A DNA stretch of 64,000 bases from Acidiferrobacterales bacterium (GCA_028820695.1 JAPPIB010000049.1:1-64000), one strand, 5' to 3'; shown: positions 54,090 to 64,000, counted from the first letter of the stretch. Notes: generated from the sequence alone by a model not told the origin. Numbers and translations are program-made.

Positions 54090-57000
54090 TCAATAAGCAA
54101 CGTTGATCCCTTTGCATCCTGGACCGTCAATGCGGCTTTTCCCTCCAGATTGCTGGGTGACTCGGATTTGGGTGTTTATCCTTTCGCGAAGGGCGGGGAC
54201 ATGAGAAATAAGACCAATCAGTTTGCCTTGCGCCTGCAATCCGGTCAGCGTGTCTAAAGCGATATCGAGCGCTTCCTCATCGAGTGTTCCGAATCCTTCA
54301 TCAAGGAACAGCGAATCGACGCTGACGTTTTGGCTTGCCATGTGTGACAGGCCGAGTGCCAGCGACAGGCTGACAATAAAGCCTTCTCCGCCCGATAAAT
54401 TTTTCGCGGTTCTGATCTCGCCGGCCTGATAGTTGTCGATGACGTTGATTTCCAATGGCTGGTGTTCCTCGCGAGTCAGCACATAACGATCTGTCATTTT
54501 CTTCAGTTGCTCGTTTGCATAGTAGATCATCACTTCAAATGTCAGTCCCTGAACAAAACTGCGATACTTGTTTCCATCGGCCGATCCAATGATGGCGTGC
54601 AGGTTATTCCACTTGTCATGCTCTTTTTGCTGGGCGTCCACTTGCTCTTTCTTTATCTTCCAGCCCTCCTTCGCTTTCTCGTTGTCTTCCAAATTCTGTT
54701 CGAGTGCGCCGATTCTTTCACTTATTTTTCTTACCACGCACTTGTACTCATCCAATCGCGCTTGAAGATCTTCAAGTGACTTGTCCGTAATTTTCTTGTC
54801 TTTTTCCGTCCGTAATTTCGACTCCGCGTCCTTGATTTGAGCCTCAAGGGAAACTTTCCTTTCGTTCAAATCATTAAATTCAGTTTCGAGAATCCCAATC
54901 TCGTGCTGAGTCAGCCTGGCATCACAGAAATCCTTCTCATCTGTGAAACCATGCGTCTTAAGCGCGACTTCAAATGCTGGTTCCAGTTCTTGCAGATTTG
55001 ATTCCTCATTGGCGATCTCTTTTAACAGGGTAGTTTCCTTAGTTCTTGCCTGAAGCAATTCGTTTTCTTTTTCTCTGAATTCTTCTTCGACTTTCTGCTT
55101 GGTTTCTTCGGCATGCTTAACAGCTTGTCTCAAGGCCTCTTCTTCCTCATCAGGGTTCTTGTCACCAAACAGATCTTGTCGTTTTCGCTCTTTCGCGGAA
55201 CACTTTCTTTCTTCTTTATCCAAAGAATCTTGAAGCTCATCGACCGATTGTTTGCGGTCGTTCAATTTGGCTTGCAATCCATCGATCCTGGCCTGTATTT
55301 CCGTACGCTGTTCCTGCAATTTGATCTTTCTTTCTACATGGGTTGTCCAAGAGTCTCGCCTCTCGATGAGCTCAACGTAAAGCTCTATGGCATCTTCAGG
55401 AATGCTTACAACTCCCAAGGGCTTGAGTTGATCAAGGATGTTCGATTCGATGATTTCATATTCAGTTCGAAGTTCTTCGAGTTTCCGTCGAATTTTCAGC
55501 AGACTGCTTTGTTTGGCAGTGATATCCTGCGACGATAGTTTAACCTTGTATTCAGCGGCCGAAACCGCATTGGATGCCTTGGAAGTGATCTCTTCGAGTT
55601 TTTTGATTTCTTCCTTAAGTTCCTCACGTTGGTTGATCAAAGAATTGATTTCTTCAGAGTCGAGAACATGACTGGGAAATTCTGGCAGATCTTTCTCATC
55701 TTTATGTTCTGTTGATCCGCAAACCGGACAAGGTTCGCCGTCTTTGAGTTTTGCTTGAAGTTCTCCCAAGACAACACTGGTATTGTTTGCGTCAATCTGC
55801 ACCTGCAACCGGTCAAGCTGAAGTCGATTTTCATCGTAATTGTTCTGTTCTCTTTTCAAAGTCTTCTCAAGAGTGCTTAACGACTCCTTCCTCTCGTGAA
55901 GCAATATTTTCGCTTCATCGCAGTCTCCGCGAAGTTCATCGTGTTCACTGATATTGTTTTGGATGTCTCGAGATACTCGGTTCAGGTTGCTTATGTCAGC
56001 TTTGACACTCTGTAGATTTTCGACCAGCCATTTATCAGCTTCGTCAGTTCTCAGATACGCGGCGGTCGCTTCAATTTGTTCCTCGATTGAATTGAGCTCC
56101 TTTTTTTCTGCATTAAATTGCTTGTCTAACGACTCGATCTCTTCTTGCATGGTGTGGATTTTGCTTATCAAACTTTGAATCGAATCTCGCATGACGCGAA
56201 TTCTATCGTCGATGAGTCGGACCTCAGTGATCACAGGAGCTATAGTTTCCTGTGTTGCTTTTGCTTTTTCGAATACTTTTATCGCTTCCTTAAGCTTTGC
56301 ACTCAAATTTTCAACCTGAGGCTCCAAAACTCGAATCTGAGAAGAATTTTCTTCGACAGAATCCCGATGTCCTTGAAGACGTTGACGAGAACCTGAGAGT
56401 TTTTGGTATTCAACTGCGAGTCGAAGAGCTTGATTTGCTCTTTTGAGTCTAACCTTTTTCGGAGCGAAGTTATCAATCTCGATTTGCAATTCCTCAAGAC
56501 TTTGCTTCAACCCGGTTATTACTTTCTCTAACTGGTCGATTGTTTCTCGCCACTGAATCGCCTTGCCGGTTTTGTCGATTTTTGCAGTGACTTTACGGAG
56601 TTTTGCTTGTTTCGCTTGAAGTTTACGCCTGATTCTTTTTTCTTCTTTTCGCGTGAGTACATGGATATTCTCTAACTCAAATTTCAACTTTTCGAGTTTA
56701 GACCGCTCAATCGTTCTTCGCTCATGCACCGCTATTGAAATGTCGCTATAAACTTCAGTCCCTGTAATTTGCTCCAGAATCGGTGCTCGCTCTTTGGGCT
56801 TGGCATTCAGAAACGCAGCGAAATCCCCTTGCGCAAGCATCATTGAGCGAGTGAATCGGCTAAAGTCCATGCCGGTCAAATATTCAACTTTGTTTGCAAC
56901 CCCAGCTATGCCTGTTACCAGAATCTCGCCGGTATCATGTTTAGAGATTTCATGCTGAGGTGCCTGGAGATTTCCGTCCGGTTTGTTGCCGGCCCGCCTT

Positions 57001-57293
57001 TGACTCCAGTAGCAGCGGAAGCGGTCTTCTTGGGTTTCGAACGTGACTTCAGAAAAACATTCGCCCGTTTGGCGCGACATGATCTCGTTGGTACTCTTGG
57101 TGACCTTGTTCAGACGCGGAGTGCTTCCATAAAGCGACAGACATATCGCATCGAGTATTGTGGATTTGCCGGCCCCGGTGGGACCGATGATCGCGAAGAT
57201 GCCATCCGCTTCAAATGCCGGGTTTTTAAAGTCGATTGTCCATTCACCGGCCAATGAATTCAGATTCTTGAATCGTATCTGCTGTATTCGCAT
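54090..57293 (-). CDS. sbcC: SbcC, SMC-like subunit of the SbcCD nuclease
   Basis: SbcC is the ATPase of the SbcCD (Rad50-Mre11 type) complex that cuts hairpins and blocked DNA ends. The 1067-residue protein has Walker A GPTGAGKST near residue 36, a Q-loop SMMLAQGDFAAFL near 147, coiled-coil arms meeting at the zinc hook EPCPVCGSTEH near 510, the signature NLSGGEGFIVSLSLALGLS near 965, and Walker B SLFLDEGFGTLD near 994. I use ATG 57293, where MRIQQIRFKNLNSL begins; the frame is open further upstream into sbcD. The gene follows sbcD with ten bases between. Confidence 0.95.
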   Translation of the reverse strand: MRIQQIRFKNLNSLAGEWTIDFKNPAFEADGIFAIIGPTGAGKSTILDAICLSLYGSTPRLNKVTKSTNEIMSRQTGECFSEVTFETQEDRFRCYWSQRRAGNKPDGNLQAPQHEISKHDTGEILVTGIAGVANKVEYLTGMDFSRFTRSMMLAQGDFAAFLNAKPKERAPILEQITGTEVYSDISIAVHERRTIERSKLEKLKFELENIHVLTRKEEKRIRRKLQAKQAKLRKVTAKIDKTGKAIQWRETIDQLEKVITGLKQSLEELQIEIDNFAPKKVRLKRANQALRLAVEYQKLSGSRQRLQGHRDSVEENSSQIRVLEPQVENLSAKLKEAIKVFEKAKATQETIAPVITEVRLIDDRIRVMRDSIQSLISKIHTMQEEIESLDKQFNAEKKELNSIEEQIEATAAYLRTDEADKWLVENLQSVKADISNLNRVSRDIQNNISEHDELRGDCDEAKILLHERKESLSTLEKTLKREQNNYDENRLQLDRLQVQIDANNTSVVLGELQAKLKDGEPCPVCGSTEHKDEKDLPEFPSHVLDSEEINSLINQREELKEEIKKLEEITSKASNAVSAAEYKVKLSSQDITAKQSSLLKIRRKLEELRTEYEIIESNILDQLKPLGVVSIPEDAIELYVELIERRDSWTTHVERKIKLQEQRTEIQARIDGLQAKLNDRKQSVDELQDSLDKEERKCSAKERKRQDLFGDKNPDEEEEALRQAVKHAEETKQKVEEEFREKENELLQARTKETTLLKEIANEESNLQELEPAFEVALKTHGFTDEKDFCDARLTQHEIGILETEFNDLNERKVSLEAQIKDAESKLRTEKDKKITDKSLEDLQARLDEYKCVVRKISERIGALEQNLEDNEKAKEGWKIKKEQVDAQQKEHDKWNNLHAIIGSADGNKYRSFVQGLTFEVMIYYANEQLKKMTDRYVLTREEHQPLEINVIDNYQAGEIRTAKNLSGGEGFIVSLSLALGLSHMASQNVSVDSLFLDEGFGTLDEEALDIALDTLTGLQAQGKLIGLISHVPALRERINTQIRVTQQSGGKSRIDGPGCKGINVAY

Positions 57294-57303
57294 TTTTGCC
57301 TCC

Positions 57304-58542
57304 TTATACGGACATCGTGTCCTGTTCAACGATAGAAGCAAGAATCTCTTTGTGAGCATCGCGCAAATCACAGATCTGTTCGTCCGGAACTTGATGCGCC
57401 TCCAAACATTGTTTGAAAATCTCATTGGGTTCGAGTTCTGGAAGTTTTCCTTCGTTACCTAGGTCAGGTGGTTTAACGCCGATGTTGCGATTGTTTTTCA
57501 CCCGAAGAATTTCAATTTTGCTGTTGTCTATCTCCTGTTCCAAATCATTGCGCAAGCTGGCGCGGACTTCAGCGCTGTCGTACACCACGTCAAGCCAGAC
57601 ATTTTTTCCAGCAGCCTTGAGATCTGCGATGCCCTGCGAGATGTCATTCCAATTCCCTTTTAGAAGTTTCAATTCTTGGAAAACGGGTATTTCGATTTGT
57701 GTAACCGATGGAGCGGTGCCTTCAAATTCAACCATACAGACAACTTTTTGCTGCCCGGCTTCTCCAAACCCCATTGGCAGAGGTGAGCCGCAGTAACGAA
57801 TGGTTTCTTGTTGCCCGACCCGCTGTGGGATATGAAGATGACCCAGTGCAACGTAGTCGAAGCATTTTGGGAATATCCCGCCTGACACATGAGCCAGTGA
57901 ACCAACGTACAGTTCACGGACACCATCACCATCTTCGACCTTCCCGCCCGCTGCGAACAAGTGTCCCATACCGACAATGGGCACATCAACATTCAATGTA
58001 CGTCGTTTTTCTTCGGCGACTTGTCCGACTCGCTGGTAGTGGCGCCGAATTCCCTCAATCAAATTTTTCCCTTTATCTTTAATGCTTTCACCAGGTATTG
58101 CAGTACGAATATCCCTGTCTCTCAAATACGGCACAGCGCATACGATCGCTTCGGGCAGATTTTGTTCATCGGAAAGAACCAGCACTTCGTCTTCCGGCGT
58201 GTCTGGTGTGATGCTGCCCACCACGTGAACATTGAGCGACTTTAGCAAGCTCTTCGGTGCATCCAGAAACGTCGGTGAATCGTGATTGCCGCCGATAATG
58301 ACGATGTGGCGGCATTTCGATGCGGCCGCTTGATGCAATAAGTCGTAATAGATTTCCTGAGCTCGGTTGCTCGGCGTGGCGTTATCGAATATGTCACCCG
58401 CGACAAGCAGCACATCGATGCTGTTCTCTTTCACCGTCTCTACCAGCCAGGCAAAGAAATTCTCAAATTCTGCGAAGCGCCTTTTCCCGTATAGAGTGCG
58501 CCCAATATGCCAGTCAGAAGTATGGAGAAATTTTATGGACAT
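57304..58542 (-). CDS. sbcD: SbcD, nuclease subunit of SbcCD
   Basis: SbcD is the Mn2+-dependent Mre11-type nuclease. The 412-residue protein has the metallophosphatase motifs HTSDWHIG near residue 8, VAGDIFDN near 48, IIGGNHDSP near 84, GMGHLFAAG near 185 and LGHLHIPQ near 226. The C-terminal part forms the capping and SbcC-binding region. I start at ATG 58542 (MSIKFLHTSDWHIGR). Confidence 0.95.
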   Translation of the reverse strand: MSIKFLHTSDWHIGRTLYGKRRFAEFENFFAWLVETVKENSIDVLLVAGDIFDNATPSNRAQEIYYDLLHQAAASKCRHIVIIGGNHDSPTFLDAPKSLLKSLNVHVVGSITPDTPEDEVLVLSDEQNLPEAIVCAVPYLRDRDIRTAIPGESIKDKGKNLIEGIRRHYQRVGQVAEEKRRTLNVDVPIVGMGHLFAAGGKVEDGDGVRELYVGSLAHVSGGIFPKCFDYVALGHLHIPQRVGQQETIRYCGSPLPMGFGEAGQQKVVCMVEFEGTAPSVTQIEIPVFQELKLLKGNWNDISQGIADLKAAGKNVWLDVVYDSAEVRASLRNDLEQEIDNSKIEILRVKNNRNIGVKPPDLGNEGKLPELEPNEIFKQCLEAHQVPDEQICDLRDAHKEILASIVEQDTMSV

Positions 58543-58873
58543 ATTCTTTACCTTGAATCGGGCCGCCGACCTTGAAAAACTGGCCGGCTGCCAATACACA
58601 GCGCGCACATAGTGCCGCAAATAATTTCGATTGGATATTTAGAATTCATTGTCTATTGCGTAACTTTATCCGTAATCCGTCTTGTTCTCAAACTTCCTGG
58701 CAGTCTGTGAGAGTCTGGTGCGTCACAAGATGAAAATCAGTGTTTGGTTGACACCAAAAATCGCTGAACTAACAGGTTCACCGTGCTGCATTCGTTTCAG
58801 CCAGCCAAACATGCCAGGCACCGCCTGTCTCGTAACTTGATTACCTGGCATACCCAGCAAGACTGAAATGTCA

Positions 58874-59071
58874 CTAACCCCTGATCTGTCGAGCACCAGT
58901 ATTGAGACCGCTGTCCCGTATCGCATAGTTCATATTATTTCCGTTGATCAGTCCGATAATTCTTAACAATTCCAGCAATACCGCGTCAAGCGGGAGTGGG
59001 AAAGTATAGACGGCTTCAATATTTCGGTTTTCAAGACTTTCATAAATCTGGGTTACCGCGACTTCCGACAT
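58874..59071 (-). pseudogene. Fragment of a VIT-domain protein
   Basis: A 65-codon frame contains VAVTQIYESLENRNIEAVYTFPLP followed by LDAVLLEL, the hallmark of the vault/inter-alpha-trypsin (VIT) domain that precedes VWA domains. The frame then breaks off and no VWA domain follows in any frame. Upstream bases on the same strand also read like VIT sequence but are interrupted by stops. It is a remnant of a larger gene between sbcD and ttcA. The rest of 58,543-59,381 holds nothing I recognise. Confidence 0.65.
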
Positions 59072-59381
59072 CAGTCCCCGCAGTTTTGCCTGAAAATCGA
59101 CAGATTCAAGAATACACTCCTCCCCAGATGAAGGGTGTTCAACTTGTCCATTGCCAACGTGTTCCTGTGCGTTTTCGGATCACTGTCAGCAATCCGTTTG
59201 CGGAAAACAGGTGTCAATCGACCTCTGACCGGATGAGAATCATCGAACTTTCGCTAGTCTTGCCATGAGCCTGATGTTACTGATCGGAAGCAATGCATTC
59301 CTGTGGATTGCAGAATTTGAATGACGTGCAATTGGGTGAGAGATACAAAACATTCTGTAAAATACTTCAGGGTTCTAACCA

Positions 59382-60257
59382 ATGAGTCTTTCTGTGAACA
59401 ATCGCCCTGTAAGTTCTGTCGAGTTGGCAAGTCCACCGCGTTTTGATTCGCCTCGGGACCGTTACGACTTCAACAAAATTCGCAAGAGATTACAGCGAGA
59501 AGTCGGAAACGCGATCAGGGACTTCGGCATGATCTCGGACCAGGACCGAATCATGGTCTGTCTGTCCGGCGGCAAGGATTCCTACACCCTGCTGGATATC
59601 CTGAAAGATCTTCAGCAGCGCGCACCGGTGAATTTTCAAGTTGAGGCGGTGAATCTGGATCAGAAGCAACCAGGATTTCCACCCGATGTGCTGCCTCAAT
59701 ATCTCGAGTCACTGAATATTCCCTATCACATCATTGAAGCGGATACGTACAGTATCGTGCGTGATGTTATTGAAGAGGGTAAGACGATGTGTGGCCTATG
59801 CTCACGTCTCCGAAGGGGAATACTCTACAATTTTGCGGATGAGCACGGATTCAACAAGATTGCGCTTGGCCATCATCGGGATGACATCGTCGAGACGTTG
59901 TTTCTGAACATGTTCCACGGTGGCAGGATCAAGGCGATGCCGCCCAAGCTGCGAAGTGACGACGGAAGGAATATCGTGATCAGACCTTTGGCCTATTGCA
60001 AGGAATCTGACATTCAGAAGTATGCCGCGAAACGACAGTTCCCGATCATCCCCTGTAACCTGTGCGGGTCGCAGGAGAAACTGGAGCGTGTGAGAATCAA
60101 GAAAATGCTCAGTGAGTGGCACAAGGAATACCCCGGTCGGGTCGAGAATATATTCCGAAGCCTGCAAAATATCTCGCCCTCACAACTGGTTGATCGGAAT
60201 CTGTTTGATTTCGCATCGGTCGATTCCCTCGGGAGCCGGTCTGATGAAAAGGAGTGA
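59382..60257 (+). CDS. ttcA: TtcA, tRNA 2-thiocytidine synthetase
   Basis: TtcA thiolates cytidine 32 in certain tRNAs. The 291-residue protein has the PP-loop [12 protein letters not shown] near residue 57, the first Cys pair [10 protein letters not shown] near 138 and the second CNLCGS near 228; these hold its Fe-S cluster. The full-length family match continues with [17 protein letters not shown] near 164. An aminopeptidase gene follows after one base. Confidence 0.96.
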   Translation: MSLSVNNRPVSSVELASPPRFDSPRDRYDFNKIRKRLQREVGNAIRDFGMISDQDRIMVCLSGGKDSYTLLDILKDLQQRAPVNFQVEAVNLDQKQPGFPPDVLPQYLESLNIPYHIIEADTYSIVRDVIEEGKTMCGLCSRLRRGILYNFADEHGFNKIALGHHRDDIVETLFLNMFHGGRIKAMPPKLRSDDGRNIVIRPLAYCKESDIQKYAAKRQFPIIPCNLCGSQEKLERVRIKKMLSEWHKEYPGRVENIFRSLQNISPSQLVDRNLFDFASVDSLGSRSDEKE

Positions 60258-60258
60258 T

Positions 60259-61578
60259 ATGGCAACAGTTTCGACTGCCGAGTCACCGCAGTTATACGGC
60301 GACTCAATCGCTGATTTCATCCATCGCTCACCGTCTCCTTACCATGCGTCAAGCAGTCTGGCTGATCTTCTTGAGAGTGCTGGATTCATACGCCTGTCAG
60401 AACAGGACAAGTGGAGTCTCGAATCCGGAGGTAAATACTACGTCACCAGGAACGACACCTCCCTCATCGCATTTCGTTGTGGACGGAATCCCGCTGATTC
60501 CGCAGGTATACGGGCCATCGGTGCGCATCTCGACAGCCCCTGTCTGAAACTCGCACCCGATCCGGTTCTGAAACGACATGGTTACCGACAGCTGAACGTG
60601 GAGGTCTACGGCTCGCCGCTTTTGAGGACCTGGTTTGATCGCGACCTCTCGATTGCTGGTCGTATTTTTTTCGACGATGGGGCGAGCGGAATCAGAAAGT
60701 GCCTGATTCACAAGGCCGACCCGCTCGCAGTCATACCAAGCATCGCGATTCATCTGGAACGGGATGCGAATGTCCGCCAGGAAGTCGATAGTCAAGCTCA
60801 TCTGAATCCGGTTATAGCCGACGACGTCGATTCCCTAGAGGCGTTCCTTTCGGTTGGGGAAGACCTCACCGAGTCCGGATATGACAGTCAGAGATTGCTC
60901 GGTCACGACCTGAGCCTGTACGATGTGAATCCACCGGAGCGACTGGGAACGGACGGTTTGCTGATTTCCAGTGCGAGAATTGACAACCTGCTGAGTTGTC
61001 ACGCAGGTGCCATTGCAATCGCCGAGGCGCAGACAGACAACTTCTGCCTGTTGGTCTGCAGCGATCACGAAGAGGTTGGAAGCATGTCTGATTCCGGGGC
61101 GGACGGACCGTTTCTGGCGTCTGTACTGCAAAGGACAGTCGGACTGGATCCGACAGTGATCGGTCGGTCACTGCTTGTATCGGCTGACGGTGCACACGGT
61201 ATTCATCCGAACTATCCGCACAAGCATGATGAGCAGCACGCGCCGGCAATCGGCGGCGGACCGGTGATCAAGGTCAATGCCAACCAAAACTACGCATCGT
61301 CCGGCGAATCGATTGCCTGCATACGGAAACTGTGTGAAAGCATCAACGTTCCGCATCAGGTCTTTATCTCAAGAAACGATATCCGGTGCGGGACAACGAT
61401 CGGCCCGATTGTCGCATCTGAGATTGGAATACCGACCGTGGACATCGGTGTTGCCCAGTTTGCGATGCACTCCATTCGGGAACTCGCCAGTGTCGTTGAT
61501 GCGTTGGGTTTCAGGAAGTTGCTGCAAGCGGTTCTGGAATCCGAAAAAGTCAATCAAGCGCAATGGACGGGGACTTGA
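60259..61578 (+). CDS. apeB: M18-family aspartyl aminopeptidase
   Basis: The 439-residue zinc peptidase removes N-terminal acidic residues. Motifs are HRSPSPYHAS near residue 23, the metal ligand GAHLDSPCLKL near 92, SARIDNLLSC near 238, CSDHEEVGSMS near 269 and the late HEY-like histidine in VAQFAMHSIRELA near 401. I use ATG 60259 behind AAAAGGAGTG; it starts one base after the ttcA stop and is likely co-transcribed. The last residues are family-typical except for a short polar tail. Confidence 0.93.
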   Translation: MATVSTAESPQLYGDSIADFIHRSPSPYHASSSLADLLESAGFIRLSEQDKWSLESGGKYYVTRNDTSLIAFRCGRNPADSAGIRAIGAHLDSPCLKLAPDPVLKRHGYRQLNVEVYGSPLLRTWFDRDLSIAGRIFFDDGASGIRKCLIHKADPLAVIPSIAIHLERDANVRQEVDSQAHLNPVIADDVDSLEAFLSVGEDLTESGYDSQRLLGHDLSLYDVNPPERLGTDGLLISSARIDNLLSCHAGAIAIAEAQTDNFCLLVCSDHEEVGSMSDSGADGPFLASVLQRTVGLDPTVIGRSLLVSADGAHGIHPNYPHKHDEQHAPAIGGGPVIKVNANQNYASSGESIACIRKLCESINVPHQVFISRNDIRCGTTIGPIVASEIGIPTVDIGVAQFAMHSIRELASVVDALGFRKLLQAVLESEKVNQAQWTGT

Positions 61579-61586
61579 GCGCCACC

Positions 61587-62363
61587 TTACCGCGGCTTTG
61601 CATCAAGTTGACGGGCAATTTTCTTCAGTTCGATAAATCCGTCCATCAGTCGCGGTGACGGCCGGCCAAGATGTGCTTCGGAAATTCGGAATACATTCTG
61701 ATTTCTGACAAAACTGGTTTCCTGCCATAGAGGATTGCGATACACCACTTTCGGTCGGTATTTGTCAAACTGCACACCGCACCAGGAGATTACGACAGCA
61801 TCTGGGTTGAGATCCCTGACTTCCTCATCGGTCAGAGGCGTGCTCTTCACATCTCTTTGTGCGAGAGGGTTGATGAGCCCGGCCGCATCCATGAGATACT
61901 GTACCCAGGAATTCTTTCCCGGGGCAATGACCGGTTTGGGCCACCATTGAACGATGAGACTCGGCGCGGATTGTGCGGTCGCGTTGCCTTGGATGGTCTC
62001 ACGCATATCATTGATCACATTGTCTGCGCGGGTAGGGACATCCAGCAGCTCCCCGATCGTACGAATGTTGTGATAAACGTCCTCAAGGTTCAATGGTTCA
62101 GGCGCAATAAACGGCAGTCCGGCCGATTCCAGTCCTGCAACGACCTTTTCGTGCCCTGGCACGGTCAGCGATGCCAGCACCAAGTCAGGTTTGAGGGCTG
62201 CTACTGCGTCGATATCGATATTCAGGTCAGGTCCCACCCGAGGCAGTCTCAAGACAATCTCCTCGGGATAGTCGGAGTGGTTGTCGACACCGACGATCTG
62301 GTCACCACACCCAAGAGCGCAGACGATTTCAGTATTGGAGCAGGTGAGGGAAACGAGCCGCAA
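61587..62363 (-). CDS. BtuF-like corrinoid/metal-chelate binding protein
   Basis: The 258-residue protein has the helical-backbone receptor fold of BtuF: SLTCSNTEIVCALGCGDQIVGVDNHSDYP near residue 4, PDLVLASL near 59, and VISWCGVQFDKYRPKVV near 191. It has no signal peptide, unlike periplasmic BtuF, so it may be cytosolic and bind or salvage cobinamide or another corrinoid. Corrinoid use would fit the MttB-type gene at 15,936. It is divergent from the second dehydrogenase gene. Confidence 0.8.
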   Translation of the reverse strand: MRLVSLTCSNTEIVCALGCGDQIVGVDNHSDYPEEIVLRLPRVGPDLNIDIDAVAALKPDLVLASLTVPGHEKVVAGLESAGLPFIAPEPLNLEDVYHNIRTIGELLDVPTRADNVINDMRETIQGNATAQSAPSLIVQWWPKPVIAPGKNSWVQYLMDAAGLINPLAQRDVKSTPLTDEEVRDLNPDAVVISWCGVQFDKYRPKVVYRNPLWQETSFVRNQNVFRISEAHLGRPSPRLMDGFIELKKIARQLDAKPR

Positions 62364-62495
62364 GAAACTTCTCCGCTAGAGTTGGATTTGGAAGGTCCGG
62401 TCTGGAATAATAACGTAATTCCAGTTCGATACCAATAGAATAATGTGCACTGATCGCAATTACTTTCCGAAGCGGCGTAAACGCTTTCAATGGTC

Positions 62496-64000
62496 ATGAG
62501 AAATCACTATCGAGCGGTTGTCATTGGCGGGGGCGTCGTTGGTGCCAGTGTTCTATATCATCTTGCCAAACTAGGTTGGTCCGATATCGCCCTGATCGAG
62601 CGAAAGGAGCTGACTGCAGGTTCTACCTGGCACGCTGCCGGCGGGTTTCACCCGCTGAACAACGATCTCAATATCTCAAGTCTTCAGACCTACACGATCA
62701 ATCTCTACGAGGAAATTCAGCGTGAGAGTGGTCAGGATATCGGCGCGGTCAGAAGCGGCGGCATCATGCTTGCGGCAAGCGCTGCGCGCTGGGAGCATCT
62801 GAAGTATATGCGGACAATCTTTCAGACCATGGAAATTGAGCCTGAACTGATCACCCCGTCACAGATCAAGGACATGTTTCCGCTTATGGACACCTCTGAT
62901 CTGCATGGCGGACTGTTGCACGAATATGAAGGACACCTTGATCCTCATAGTACCACGATGGCTTATGCCAAAGCGGCGCAGCTGCGCGGTGCCGAAATCA
63001 TTGTGCGAAACCAGGTATTGGAACTGAACTATCGCCCGCAAGGCGCGTGGGATGTTATCACCGAACACGGTGCGATCGTCGCTGAACACGTCGTGAACGC
63101 CGGCGGACTATGGGCACGAAAAGTAGGAAGGATGGCCGGTGTCGATCTGCCCGTCACGCCGATGCAGCATCATTATCTTGTGACCGAAGACATACCGGAG
63201 ATTGTGGCACGGGATGAGGGCCTTATATCGATACTTGATCTCGATGGATTTACCTATCTTCGACAGGAGCGCAATGGCCTGCTGATGGGGGTATATGAGT
63301 TGAATCCGAAAATCTGGAATCTTGAAGGCGCACCGTGGGACTACGGCATGGAACTCATTCCGGAGGAGATTGATCGGATCGCACCGCAACTGAGCAAGGG
63401 TTTTGCCCGCTATCCGATGCTGGAAAAAGTCGGGATCAAACGCTGGGTGAACGGTGCGTTCACCTTCACTCCGGACGGAAACCCGCTTGTCGGGCCCGTA
63501 CCGGACTTGCACAACTACTGGGTCGCCTGCGGGGTCATGGCCGGCTTCAGCCAAGGCGGCGGTGTTGGCTTGTCGCTGGCACAATGGATGGTGCACGGGG
63601 AGCCGGGAGCGGATGTCTTCGGAATGGATGTCGCACGTTATGGACAATTTGCGAGCGAACCCGGATATCTGGCTGATACTGCGCGGCAGTTTTATGCCAG
63701 ACGGTTTGTATTGACCTATCCGAACGAGGAACTTCCAGCAGGACGACCGCTTGTCACGTCCCCGATTTATGACAATCTCAAACAGCAAGATGCAGTTTTC
63801 GGTTGTCTGTGGGATCTCGAAGTTCCTTTATTCTTTGCTCCGGGTCAACCCGATTTTCAGGAGACGCCCACACTGAAACGGTCAAACGCCTTCGACCTGA
63901 TTGGTCAGGAGGTGGCAGCAGTTCGACGTGCTGTCGGTATTGTCGACATCACAGGCTTTTCTCGCTATGAGGTCACCGGAACCGGGAGCGAGAAGTGGCT
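62496..64000 (+). CDS. FAD-dependent dimethylglycine/sarcosine dehydrogenase-like protein (3' end outside window)
   Basis: The frame runs open to the right edge, giving about 501 residues. The FAD domain has VVIGGGVVGASVLYHLAKLGW near residue 8-28 and GSTWHAAGGFHPL near 43, with the covalent-FAD histidine. Residues about 440 onward begin a GcvT-like domain (VGIVDITGFSRYEVTG). It is a clear paralogue of the gene at 13,427. The start may be ATG 62496 or ATG 62490. The sequence ends before the folate domain is complete. Confidence 0.88.
   Translation, partial: MRNHYRAVVIGGGVVGASVLYHLAKLGWSDIALIERKELTAGSTWHAAGGFHPLNNDLNISSLQTYTINLYEEIQRESGQDIGAVRSGGIMLAASAARWEHLKYMRTIFQTMEIEPELITPSQIKDMFPLMDTSDLHGGLLHEYEGHLDPHSTTMAYAKAAQLRGAEIIVRNQVLELNYRPQGAWDVITEHGAIVAEHVVNAGGLWARKVGRMAGVDLPVTPMQHHYLVTEDIPEIVARDEGLISILDLDGFTYLRQERNGLLMGVYELNPKIWNLEGAPWDYGMELIPEEIDRIAPQLSKGFARYPMLEKVGIKRWVNGAFTFTPDGNPLVGPVPDLHNYWVACGVMAGFSQGGGVGLSLAQWMVHGEPGADVFGMDVARYGQFASEPGYLADTARQFYARRFVLTYPNEELPAGRPLVTSPIYDNLKQQDAVFGCLWDLEVPLFFAPGQPDFQETPTLKRSNAFDLIGQEVAAVRRAVGIVDITGFSRYEVTGTGSEKW

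Overview
The window reads as chromosomal DNA of a gammaproteobacterium, probably aquatic. This rests on gene order and content: a ubiE-ubiJ-ubiB cluster, dapF next to xerC, rph-rdgB-gpmA, ttcA, sbcDC, a complete SUF iron-sulfur operon, and enzymes for methylated amines and betaines. Nothing in the sequence names the species. Most of the window is of moderate to high GC. Positions 1 to about 11,990 are visibly AT-rich and use codons unlike the rest, as expected of an acquired defence island.

Region 1 (1-11,967) is a DNA phosphorothioation (Dnd) island. The modification genes are dndA (minus strand) and a divergent dndB-dndC-dndD-dndE operon. Upstream, on the plus strand, lies a tight operon that is not the classical dndFGH set: a fused phospholipase-D-like nuclease/SF2 helicase, a 62-residue protein, an SMC/DndD-like ATPase with a CxC hinge, and a 166-residue protein. 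It is preceded by a frame that lacks a start codon. I infer that this operon is the restriction partner of the Dnd modification. Two dyads sit in the dndA/dndB divergent promoter, and a long hairpin plus a perfect 20-bp palindrome close the island on the right.

Region 2 (12,000-26,600) begins with a vapBC toxin-antitoxin pair. It continues with a dimethylglycine/sarcosine-dehydrogenase-like flavoprotein, an MttB-family methyltransferase without an in-frame UAG, a carboxymuconolactone-decarboxylase-like protein, cysQ, dapF, xerC, an IS1595 transposase remnant, sodC, a membrane pyrophosphatase and a convergent PPi-type phosphofructokinase.

Region 3 (26,600-43,150) has a short AT-rich orphan gene, adk, hemB, a DUF971 gene, ubiE-ubiJ-ubiB, a Cu-type P-ATPase, and an Rrf2 regulator heading sufBCDS-sufU-sufT. 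A radical SAM protein with a CCAEP tail follows the SUF genes.

Region 4 (43,100-64,000) holds an S41 protease, a rhodanese, an alpha/beta hydrolase, an enolase-superfamily enzyme, an orphan BMP-type binding protein with a flavin amine oxidase, and gpmA-rdgB-rph. A small two-gene cassette of possible defence type follows; its first gene carries an in-frame stop and its second a run of nine G. Then come sbcC-sbcD, a VIT-domain gene fragment, ttcA, an M18 aminopeptidase, a BtuF-like protein and a second dimethylglycine-dehydrogenase-like gene cut by the right edge.

The most interesting system is the Dnd island with its unusual effector operon. No tRNA, rRNA or CRISPR array was recognised.
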